Below, one piece after another: positions 1-9,405 of a DNA stretch of 64,000 bases (position 1 is the stretch's first letter; each line of letters starts with the position of its first letter). The notes under the pieces are model-generated. The model searched no databases. It saw only the letters and a list, made by a program, of their open reading frames with translations, and was not told where the DNA came from. A program made the position numbers and the translations under genes. The stretch lies in assembly GCF_015832195.1 (NCBI RefSeq), contig NC_052026.1, positions 19,687,013 through 19,751,012 on the forward strand, in the 5' to 3' direction. Source of the stretch: Motacilla alba alba (taxonomy: Eukaryota > Chordata > Aves > Passeriformes > Motacillidae).

Positions 1-1365
1 GTGGCCCTCTGGAACATCCATGGGGAAGGTACCCCGTGTCCAAACAGAAACTTCCTACAAGGCCCAGAGGGAAATCAGGAGAGGGAGGGAGGGAGGTCAG
101 CAATGAGGCTCCTACCGTTCCTGGCGTGTCCATTGGTGGTGTAAAAGCCATTCCTGACCGGGAGCCGGCCCGTCAGCAGTGCTGCCCTTGCTGCAAACAA
201 CACAAACATTTCTTTATAGCCATTCCCTGCTTAATATTCAGGTTATTGGAGGAGGAGGAGGCCAGCACACTGACTGGAGTGTGTCAGCGTCCTCTCGTCA
301 CAGCCAGCCACTAAATCACTCACACTCTCCCAGTTCTGAATCCCTTCTGATGCATCATCTGAGTTATTCCAGCTGAAATTTGGCCCCTTTATTAAATTAG
401 CCACACTGAAGAGTCATTCCCTTGAATAGCCAATGGAGCAACCCTCAGAGCTCAGTTATATATATATATATTTATTATGGATTTAAGAGGAAATCCTAGC
501 ACAAACTGATTAGATGCTCAAGGCTAAGCTTTCGAGCTTGACTGAACAAAAATCATGAAATACAAAGAAAGAGCTGTCCAGCTTTGACAATAAAAGTCAA
601 GTCCTGACTGCAGGGGATATTTAAACAGATGTTTAACTTCAAGCATAGGCAGTGCCACCACTGGCTTAGCAGGATTTCAGCATATTTTAAATGCCTTTTC
701 TGAGCAAGGACATCATCAACACACTGGCAAGTGCTATCCTAAATGAGAGCCCAAACCAAAAGCCCCTGTTCTTCATTTTTGCTTCAGTTCTTGGCAGTTA
801 ATCAGGTTTGAGGAAAAAAAGAAAACAACAAAAAAAAAGAAACCACCTCACAGAAAAAACAACAAGGAGAAAAATATCTGCCTCTCCCAGACCCAAACGT
901 TCCTTTTATCTCTTGTCCCTGTCCCAGGAGTGTTGTAAGACACCAGGGTCAAAAGCAGGACACAAACTGCTGCCTTCCCTTGCAGGAAAGTCTCACCAGA
1001 GCCTACAGAATCAGACCAAATATGTCCAGCAACAGATCTGATCCTGCTTTGTTTAACCCAAAATGAGAAAGACGAAAAAAATGCAATGGCTGGGGCTGGA
1101 GTGCTGAACTGCAATGGTACAAAAATCCTTTAGCTGCACTGATCACCGAGGCAGCGCTTTGTAGGAACTGAGAGCTGTCGGGTTTCCAATCCAAACAGAA
1201 ACAAGAAGGGAGCAAAATGCAAGATCAAAGCAGCAAATCCGATCTCCGGCCTGAGGGCAGGCCCTGCTCTGGTTGTTAGCCCATGTCAGAGGCTGGCAGA
1301 CACCCCAAACTCCTCAGAGGGAGATGTTTCCCATGCTTACGTGGTTCCAACTGCAGTGTACTCAC
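1..1365 (-). other. GALNS intron 2 (partial)
   Basis: No further GALNS exon or other coding exon is recognisable on either strand. The stretch holds a short TA run (about 456-471), poly-purine tracts around 810-860 and ordinary AT-leaning intron sequence. Exon 3 of GALNS must lie outside the window. Confidence 0.7.
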
Positions 1366-4112
1366 AGGGAGAGCAGAGGGGGCTGGCAGTGTAAAAATCC
1401 AGGAAAAGCATCCCTTCTGCAGCCATCTGGTCTAGGTTAGGGGTTTCCTTGGAAGGCTCTCCGAAAGCTCCCAAATCCCCCCAGCCCATCTGTAAAAGGA
1501 ACACACCAGAAGATGTCAAACTCCCTTTCCACAACCCCATTTTTGGGCCCACATAACACTTTCAGTGTACCCCTTCATTTAGGAAGTTTTACAGTGCTCA
1601 TCTCCCTACTCAGCACCTCACAAATGTGCCAGCAATGATCTCTGCCAGCCCATGGAACAGGAACTCTCACACTTTCCCCTGGTGGGTGGGAAATTGAGGC
1701 ACGCAGGATTAAATGATTTACTAACAGGGATTAAAGCACTTGCAAGAAGCCCAGTGTCTTCACTGTTACTCAGAGCCTGAGGCACACCCAGAGCAAAGAG
1801 GAAGAGGAAGTTACATGCGGTTTACTCGGGGTTGTGCAGCTGCCACGTCCGAGCCCTCAGTGCCTGCCCTGCTGTCTGTGCTGGAGGCCAGGATTCCACC
1901 TCAGCCTCTGGATCTGTCCCTCTGCAGGACTGCAAACACCAGGAAAAGGCCTGAACGCCAAAGCAGCACTGCAGGAAAAGCAAGGAAGCGTTTTAAAAGC
2001 CAGAGGAATCTGCCAGAGGCATCACCAGTCCCTGTGCTCATCTGCAGGACCGTGGCTTCACCCTGCTCTTCCTCCTGGTGCCGAGGGCTCACACACCAGG
2101 AGAGCCACAGCGTTCCCAGCAGGGTGTCAGTGCTCACTGCTGGAAGCTGTCCCTGGGAGAAGCTGAGCTCCAGGCAGAAGGTTCTGGAAGGCAGCAGCTC
2201 AATGAGCCATCAGGCAGCACAGGTGCTGGGGATTGTGCTGTGCTCTGGGAAAGGCAAGGTGTGTGTCAGGCGAGCCACGGATGCACCCAGACCCTCAGGG
2301 AACCATCTGGTGCCATCAGCTTGGACAAGAAAACCGTTGCAGAGATGGTTTCTGAGTTAAGGAGCAATGAAATGGATCCCCCTGGCACTGGGAGGAGGAA
2401 CTCAAAGGGATTCAATGGATTCACCCCCAAGTTCCTGATTTTTCTGTATCATCAAGGAAGAAAGACAAAAAGAATCTCATGTGGCTCTGATTCCAGAGTC
2501 ACAGAGGGTGAAGGGAAAAACCCCAGGGAGAGGTGTTTCTTATGAACATATTAAATAAATCAACAGTTCACAGAAGCTGCAGACAGGAGCCTTGCACTGT
2601 ACCAACACTCCCAGAGTGGGAGAACCCCTGTCCCAGAGAGCCTTCCCCTGGAAAATTACAATGCCAGCTTGGGAGGGGGAAATGTTCCTGAGTGGAAAAC
2701 GGAGATCACAGAATTACAGAGCTCGGCAACTCTGAGTCCAAGCTGTGCCCAATCCCCACCTTGTCCCCAGCCCTGAGTGCCACCTCAGTCCTTCCTTGCG
2801 CACCTCCAGGGCTGGGGACTCCAAACCTGCCTGGGCAGCCCCTGCCAGGGACTGCCAGAGGCTCAGCTGGCTGGAAAAGCAGAGGATTCTCCTGCTCAGG
2901 AATGTGGGAACACCATGGGAACAATGGGCAGGACAAAGTGGCAAAAAGGGAAGGGTTTGCCCACCCTCGTGAGCTCCTTGAGTAGCTTCAAACAGCAACA
3001 AACACATTTCCACCACAAACACACCTGGAAGGTGACAGGAAATTATTGGGAGAGAAGCAAACTGGGTAGATGGCAGCGACCTGAATGTGTTGGAAATGAA
3101 TATAATTCCTTATCCACGTGGCCAAGGGTGCAAAATTGAAAAGATTTTGAGTCAAAAATAAATCTGTGATAATTTTTGCTCTTGAATAATTTACTGTCAT
3201 TTTTTTCTCTTCCCAGTTCAGAGAGCATAATGAGCAAAATTACTTTTCCTCTTGTTTAGTTTTTCAGGAGGCCACCAAGCCCCTCCTTGTGACCAACAAT
3301 CATCAGGGTTGGAAGGGAGCTCTGGACATCATCCAGCCCAAGGCAGGGACACCTGGGGCAGGTGACACAGGGACACATCCAGGTGGGTTTGGGATGGCTC
3401 CAGACGGGACACCCCACACCCCTGGGCAGCGGTGCCAGGGCTCTGCCACCCTCCCCGGGCACAGGCTCTCCCTCGCGTGGAGAGGGAGCTTCTCGCGGTT
3501 TGGTTCACGGCCACTGCTGCTCCTCCTGCCCCTGGGCACCGCTGGCAACAGCCTGGCACCGTCCTGTGACACCCACGGGAACATCTGTACGGACTGATGG
3601 GACCCCTGGCAGCCAGCCCTTTTCCCGGCCGGAGCTGCCCGGCTCCCGGTGCTTCCCCAGCCGGAGCTGCCCGGCTCCCGGTCCCTCCCCGGCTCCCGGT
3701 GCTTCCTCAGCCGGAGCTGCCCCGATCCCGGTCCCTCCCCGGCTCCCGGTGCTTCCTCAGCCGGAGCTGCCCGGCTCCCTGTCCTTCCCCGGCTCCCGGT
3801 GCTTCCTCAGCCAGAGCTGCCCCGATCCCGGTCCCTCCCCGGCTCCCGGCCCCCCTCAGCCGGAGCTGCCCCGCTCTCGCTCCCCCTCAGCCGGCCAGCG
3901 CTCCGGACCCCTCACACCCGGTCCCTCCATGTCACCCCCGCCGCGGCGCGACACCACCCCCGCCGCTCCGGGCCGTCCCGCGGTGCCGCACTCACGTCGT
4001 CCATGAGCAGGAGGACGATGTTGGTGGCGGCGGCGGGGCCCAGGGCCCAGCAGAGCCCCAGCGGGGCCAGGGCCCAGCGCAGGCCCCGCGGCCCCAGCGC
4101 CGCGCTCGCCAT
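1366..4112 (-). CDS. GALNS: GALNS, N-acetylgalactosamine-6-sulfatase, 5' part (coding exons 1 and 2 only)
   Basis: Lysosomal sulfatase that removes 6-sulfate from N-acetylgalactosamine and galactose in keratan sulfate and chondroitin-6-sulfate. Exon 1 is 4112-3996 (39 codons, start ATG at 4112, donor GTGAGT). It encodes a hydrophobic signal peptide ending near GPAAA and then [10 protein letters not shown], whose Asp pair matches the metal-binding aspartates of the family. Exon 2 is 1489-1366 (41 codons plus one base, acceptor TTTTACAG, donor GTGAGT) and reads [20 protein letters not shown], followed by [10 protein letters not shown]. The cysteine in LCSP is the residue converted to formylglycine, and the Cys-x-Pro-x-Arg signature is split by intron 2, so Ser and Arg come from exon 3. 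The remaining exons lie left of the window. Identity is from family recall and is strong in both exons. Confidence 0.93.
2699..2865 (-). mobile_element. CR1 LINE 3'-end fragment
   Basis: Antisense to the plus strand. It begins with a cacagaattacagag motif and continues with the decayed CR1 tail pattern (ccaagctgtgcccaatccc, then ctccagggctggggactcca and ctgcctgggcagcccctgcc). Heavily diverged, so the limits are approximate. Confidence 0.55.
3288..3450 (-). mobile_element. CR1 LINE 3'-end fragment
   Basis: Contains gggttggaagggagctctgg followed by acatcatccagcccaaggca, the antisense signature of the avian CR1 3' end. The ATTCTATGA-type tail is lost and the edges are approximate. Confidence 0.6.
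3625..3900. repeat. 50-bp minisatellite in GALNS intron 1
   Basis: CCGGAGCTGCCC-type units recur at 3661, 3711, 3761, 3811 and about 3860, an exact 50-bp period with sub-repeats of the ggctcccggt type. It sits about 100 bp inside the GALNS first intron and near the shared promoter, and creates long spurious open frames on both strands. Confidence 0.85.
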
Positions 4113-4209
4113 GGCAACCGGGCCGCGCGCGCCGCACGTGACCGCCGCCCCGCGCCGCACGTGACCGCCGCGCCGCGTGACCCGGCGGGACGGCAGGGGC
4201 GGGGCCAAG
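4113..4209. promoter_or_regulatory. Divergent GALNS/TRAPPC2L core promoter with paired CACGTGAC boxes
   Basis: Only 97 bp separate the two start codons, so both 5' UTRs and the core promoter are compressed here. The sequence is CpG-dense and TATA-less. CACGTGAC occurs at 4135-4142 and 4158-4165 (23 bp apart), with a weaker GCGTGAC at 4175-4181 and a GC box (ggggcgggg) at about 4196-4204. CACGTGAC is the core of USF and TFEB/CLEAR elements, the latter typical of lysosomal genes. Factor binding is inferred. Confidence 0.8.
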
Positions 4210-6936
4210 ATGGCGGTGTGCATCGCCGTGATCGCCAAGGAGGTGAGGGGACACGGGACACGGTGTGCGGGGACAGCGCGACACGGTGTGCGGGACACGC
4301 TGTGCGGGGACGGCGCGATACGGTGTGGGGGACACGGTGTGCGGGACACGGTGTGCGGGCCCAGGGAGACAGCGGGACACGGTGTGTGGGAACACGGTGT
4401 GCGGGCTCACGGTGACAGCGAGGACAGCAGGACACGGTGTGAGGGGACAGCGGGACACGGTGTGCGGGCCCGGGGGACAGCGGGCCCCGATGGCGTCATG
4501 CGGCCCGAGCGGGGCCGGGTGCAGCAGCGAGGCCTGAACAGGGAGCAGAGGCCTCAGGTTGTGGGGCTGAGGGGAACGGGGGTCACTGGGGTCTGGGGAG
4601 GGGTGAGGGGAGAGGGGCTGGGGCTCAGGTCGTGGGGCTGAGGGGAACGGGGGTCACTGGGGTCTGGGGAAGGCTGAGGGGAAAGAGGCCGGGGCTCTGC
4701 TTTTGGGGTCTGAGCAGGGCAGGGGCTGTGGGAGGCTGTGGGGTATGGGAGAGGGGAATGGGCAGGATTTTGGGTTGTGGGGTTGGGGGAACAGGGGTTA
4801 GTGGGGTCTGGGGAAAGGTGAGGGGAGAGGGGCTCTGCTTTTGGGGTCTGAGCAGGACTGGGGCTGTGGGGTAGGGGAGAGGGCAGTGGGCAGGATCTCG
4901 GGTTGTGGGGTCTGGGTGGGGGTGAGGGAAGCAGAACAGAGCAGAGGCACGGTCGGGGGCAGGCATTGGGGGAATGGGCTGGGCAGGAGCAGGGCTGGGG
5001 CAGCCAGCACAGCACAGTGTGAGGGTGCTCTGGGCTGTCCTGCTGCTGGGAGAGAAGGGTTTTCCTTGGGACAGACAGGCACAGGCTCTGCTGGGGCAGA
5101 TCACAGACACCTGAGCCTCGTGTGCTGCCTGTGCAAATGGTTCTCCTGCCATGGGGACAGCTGTGCTCCAGAGGTGCTGCAGCGTGGGGAGGGGCTGTGC
5201 TGGGAACATAAAGGGTTAACCAGCTCTGGCAGCAGCAGATCCCAGGCAGTGTGACTTGCTCTGCTCCCAGAATTACCCCCTGTACATCCGGAGCGTCCCC
5301 ACGGAGAACGAGCTGAAGTTCCACTACACCGTGCACACCTCCCTGGACGTGGTGGATGAGAAGATCTCAGCCATGGGCAAAGCCCTGGTGGACCAGAGAG
5401 AGCTCTACCTGGGGCTCCTCTACCCCACCGAAGACTACAAGGTGTATCTTTGTCATGCCTTGGGCCAGGCCATTGTGGGTTTGGTTTAATCACAGAATAC
5501 CCTGAGCTGGAAGGGATCATCAATCCAACCCCTGCCCTGCCCAGACCCCCCAACAATCCCACCCTGGGCATCCCTGAGAGCATTGTCCAAACTCTCCTGG
5601 AGCTCTGGCAGCCTCGGGGCCGTGCCCATTCCCTGGGGAGCCTGGGCAGTGCCCAGCACCCTCTGGGGGGAGAACCTTTCCCTGATCTCCACCCTAAACC
5701 TGCCCTGGCCCAGCTCCAGCCACTCCCTGGGTGCTGTCCTGTCCCAGAGAGAACAGCTCTGTGTCTGCCCCTCACGTTTCCTGTCAGTTTGTCCCTCTGG
5801 GCACAGTCCAGCCTGGTTCAAGGCTGTGCCAGGCCCTGCAGTGTGGGAGGCAGCTCCTTGACCCCCGCCCAGCTACGGCTACGTGACCAACTCCAAGGTG
5901 AAGTTTGTCATGGTGGTGGATTCCTCCAACACAGCCCTGAGGGACAACGAGATCCGCAGCGTGAGTGCAGCACGGCAGAGCCACCCTGCTGGGGCTGCTC
6001 CTTGCAGCTCCCCAGGACGTGCTGAGACACAAACAATTGACAGACTCACCTCCCCTCTCTTTGCAGATGTTCCGAAAGCTGCACAACTCCTACACTGACA
6101 TCATGTGCAACCCCTTCTACAACCCTGGGGACAGGATCCATTCCAGGTGAGTGCGTTGTCCACATGGATCTCTTTGACGTCTTTCTGGAATTTTCAGGGC
6201 ACCTCTGATGCAACAGGACCAAGCCTGTGGTTGGCCAGTTCAGCTGTGTGCTCCGAGAGCCTTAATGAGAACAGTGATGTTGGTTTGGGGCCATTCCTAC
6301 TCGTGACAAACTGATGGTGTCAGAAAAAGTTCCACTGAGCTCCCACTGCTACCTCAGCACTGGGGTTACAACATTAAGCCAAGCAAATGTATTTTTTTGG
6401 GAGAAAAAACTACCTGAAAATAGAGGTAACAACAGTTGGACTCGATGGTCCTAGAGGTCTTCTGCAGATTTAAGAATTGTGAATATTAAAATGGAGTAAG
6501 GAGAACAGGTTAAAGAGTGAACAAGTGCCCTTGTCCAGGGGTTCTCCTCGGGTAGGGACAAACATTCAGCACGTGGAACTCCTCACCTGTGAGGGTCAGT
6601 GTCCCCCATTCCCACTGAAACCTCACAGGGAATTTCAATAGATAGGGAGTTTCTGTGGCCTAGGCAAGAACAACTCTGCAGACACAGAGCAGCAGCCAGG
6701 ATAAGACCTGTCCTCACCTCAGCTTAATTAAAAGTCATTAATCCCTCAACAGCTTGTGCTGTAAAGAGGAAAACCCCGTGCCCAGCTTAGGGAAAGCCAG
6801 GCAGAGGCAGGGTGAGAAAGTGGTTTTGTTACAAAAGCTGTGCAGAATGAGCTCCTTCCTTTAATAATCTGTGTTTATGTCCCTCTCCAGGGCTTTTGAT
6901 ACTATGGTGAACTCCATGATGATGCAGGTGTGCTGA
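4210..6936 (+). CDS. TRAPPC2L: TRAPPC2L, trafficking protein particle complex subunit 2-like
   Basis: Sedlin-like longin-fold subunit of TRAPP tethering complexes acting in ER-Golgi and Golgi traffic. Five coding exons are joined by GT-AG junctions: 4210-4242 ([11 protein letters not shown]), 5271-5443, 5873-5960, 6067-6146 and 6891-6936, totalling 420 nt or 139 residues, the usual family length. The start has a good context (A at -3, G at +4). The product reads [20 protein letters not shown], continues through [20 protein letters not shown] and ends [15 protein letters not shown], nearly identical to the mammalian protein as recalled. The exon 2 donor is GTATCT after AAG-GT, which restores Val-Tyr-Gly-Tyr with exon 3. 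The gene diverges from GALNS and converges on PABPN1L. Intron 1 is minisatellite-rich, and introns 2 and 4 carry CR1 relics. Confidence 0.96.
4253..4480. repeat. Minisatellite directly after TRAPPC2L exon 1
   Basis: Irregular 20-40 bp units built on gggacacggtgtgcgggg start about 10 bp after the first donor. Strand composition is strongly G-rich on the sense strand. Confidence 0.8.
4555..4930. repeat. G-rich tandem repeat in TRAPPC2L intron 1
   Basis: Imperfect units of roughly 70 bp, each with ggggctgaggggaacggggg then tcactggggtctgggg, recur near 4558, 4627 and 4773. The repeated GGGG tracts could form G-quadruplexes in the nascent RNA (inference). Confidence 0.75.
5488..5860 (-). mobile_element. 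CR1 LINE 3' end in TRAPPC2L intron 2
   Basis: Best-preserved CR1 copy of the window. It starts with cacagaataccctgagctgg and aagggatcatcaatccaacc, then passes through the standard antisense CR1 tail (ccctgagagcattgtccaaa, gagaacctttccctgatctc). It lies antisense to TRAPPC2L. The right limit is uncertain. Confidence 0.8.
6425..6490 (+). mobile_element. Short CR1 3'-end relic
   Basis: acagttggactcgatggtcc followed by tagaggtcttctgcagattt resembles the sense CR1 3' end. It lies in TRAPPC2L intron 4. Confidence 0.5.
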
Positions 6937-7715
6937 GCCCCTTCCCACCCCCCCGGGAAGCATTCCCTGTGTGCAGGAGCACACCTGCAGTGCTGTAAAT
7001 ATTCCATTGTGTAATAATTTAAATTTGTTCTGTGTAAAATAAACCTGACCACCTGCGAGGTTTGCCTGGATTTGTACTCGAGCAAGCACAAACCACTGCT
7101 CGCAGACTCATGGCACGCTTTGGGTGGGAAGAGACACTAAAGCCACCTCATTCCATGGGCAGGGACATCTTCCAGTGTCCCAGGCTGCTCCAAGCCCCCT
7201 GGAACAAGAGGAGCTCCAAGGTCCCTTCCAACCCAAACCTTTGCAGGAGCCTCTCTGCCTGGGCAGATTTCTGGGTGACCCAGGTTGCTGTTACCACTTT
7301 GCACCTCATCCAGACACACTGCACAGTGACTCCCAGCCCAGGCAGAGCAGCTGGAATAAACCCACCCAAATCCAGGCGTGGACTAAGCCATCAGGATTGC
7401 ACAGCTGCCCCGCTCACCCCAAATTCATCTCCATTAGCATCTCCTCCCCTGCAGCTCCCTGCTGTTCTAATTACAGACTCCCAAATCAGTAGCAGGTATT
7501 TATCTGGAATAAAGCACAAATTGCACTGAAAAGCATCCCAGCTCCGTCACTCCTGGCTCAGCAGAGGAGATGCAGGCAGGAGCAGGCACACGCAAGCACC
7601 TCATCAGTTAAAAACCACAGAAACCTGCTAAAAACAACAGATCTGCCCAGCCCCAGGGGACCCCAGGAGCCTGGAGAAAGCCAGAACTGCACATGAACTT
7701 CACACAGCAGGATCA
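6937..7715. other. Convergent intergenic segment TRAPPC2L / PABPN1L
   Basis: Holds the TRAPPC2L 3' UTR to about 7060, a CR1 relic pair at about 7105-7240 (antisense fragment with ctttgggtgggaagagacac, then a sense fragment with caaggtcccttccaacccaa), and unremarkable sequence. No gene is seen. Confidence 0.65.
7038..7043 (+). terminator. TRAPPC2L poly(A) signal
   Basis: AATAAA 102 nt after the TGA, in an AU-rich context (gtgtaaaataaacctgacc). It gives a short 3' UTR typical of this gene. Confidence 0.8.
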
Positions 7716-7721
7716 TTTATT
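7716..7721 (-). terminator. Probable PABPN1L poly(A) signal
   Basis: AATAAA on the minus strand in an AT-rich block; a second candidate lies at 7958-7963. Either would end the PABPN1L transcript about 1.4-1.7 kb after its stop. Assignment is by position only. Confidence 0.5.
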
Positions 7722-9405
7722 TTAAAAATAAGTAACAGTTACAAATACTTTCTCAAACAGAACTTAAGTACATTTTATCAGCAACCACCTGGAACATCCC
7801 GGGAGGTTCAAGCCTCTCCCACCATCTCCACAAGGCACAGCTGTGCACTGTTATCCACAAACATTTTCATCTAAAAAATTTGGCTGTTTTCACTCACAGA
7901 GATGGCAGCTCAGTGTTGCATCTTCCACAAGAGAGTCTAAACACCCCAAAGTAGTTTTTTATTAAAAAATAAGCCTCGAAATTGTATAATCCTATCAAAC
8001 AGAAGCCCTAGAAAAAAGCTGGTTTATAGTCTAAGCCTAAGGGTAGCTCAAATCAAGGTCAGTCTCAGCAGCTCTGAGGACAATTATCAACACAACATGA
8101 AGAGTTAAGGCCCCAAGCTTTAAAAAAATCTAGAGATCTTAAAGGGGGAAAAAAAAATCAGTGGGATTTTTAGCCTGGTGATGCCCCTGAGCTGTGAAAA
8201 GCTGCTTTAGGAGTTGGTTGCATCTGCTGCATCTGGGTTAGAGGAATCCTAACCAAGGATCCTGAAAGACTAGTGGGAGCATTACATAATAAAACCCATT
8301 TCCATGCAGAACTTCTCCCAGGAATGCTGTCTGCCCAGGTTCCCTGCCTGCCCATTCCAACACAAAGCTTCTCCTTTAAAAACAGGGGGCTGGATAAACA
8401 CAAATTCAGCAGGAAAGGGAAGAGCAGGGCCCTTCTTCCCTGGCACCCAGCTCCTGTGGTGCTCTTTGGTCCTGGGCTCGCACCACCCCCAAACGTGACT
8501 CCAGAGCAGGAATGGTGATGGCAATGAAGAGGGAGACCAGACCAAACCTGCACCAGGGAAGGTGATTTTGTAATGCTGCGACTGCAAGAAATAAAGTCAA
8601 GTGAGGAGTTGCCAGCACTCTTTGAACCCTGGAGCTTGGAATAAAAGCAGGAGGGAGGGAAGAAAGGTTTGCTGACAGCCAAACTAAAAAAGAGGAAGGA
8701 TTTTGTGACACCCAAGTCTTGCTCAACTACCACAGAGACACAGAGGCCCCCAGAGAAACAAGAGATGCTTTTTCCCTGTCCTGGATGTACAAACACAGCG
8801 AGCTAAAAACCAGACCCTAACCACATCAAGCTTCCCAAGAGGAAGGTCACACCCAGGGCTGACGAAGGAAAAGCTCCCCAGCAATCAGACCTGGAGCTGC
8901 AACCCAAAACTTTCTCCACTGATTTGGGAAAGGAAAGTGTCTTCAGGCTCTTAGGAGAAGAGAAGGCTGAGCATCTGGCTGCTGTAGGAAGAGCTGAGGA
9001 GGTTCATGGCCAAGCAGTGGCATGGAAGGCATGCAGCCAGGCAGGAGCCAAACCAAACCCTCCAGGACAGCCCTTTTCCATGGGATAAGGAGGAGACTTG
9101 ATGGTCTGGGAGAGCTCTTCCCTTCCCAGGACAGTGTTCTCTGGAATGAGCCTGTTCTCCATGCAAACTCAGCCCCCCAGGCAGAGCTGAGGAGGGATGA
9201 GCTCTCCTGGGTGCTGGCAGGATGGAGCAGATCCCATCTTCCCTCCTGCAGCCCAGCACGGGGCTCACCAGTAATCCTCACGGCCAGGCAGATGGCATTT
9301 TTAAAATTAATCTGTTTTTTGGCTTGGGCAGGCATATTTTTAAATCTCTCCAATCCCATCTCCTCGTTTCAGTCCCATTGGCATCACCAGGCAGTCCAGC
9401 CTCTT
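7722..9405 (-). other. Presumed PABPN1L 3' UTR
   Basis: AT-richer than its surroundings at 7700-8200, without a coding exon on either strand. It lies between the PABPN1L stop codon and the candidate poly(A) signals, so a long 3' UTR is the simplest reading. Confidence 0.5.

Larger units (their letters stand above)
1490..3995 (-). other. GALNS intron 1
   Basis: Intron between the two GALNS coding exons. It contains two degraded CR1 fragments (about 2700-2860 and 3290-3440) and a GC-rich 50-bp minisatellite just inside exon 1. No coding exon is seen on the other strand. Confidence 0.7.
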
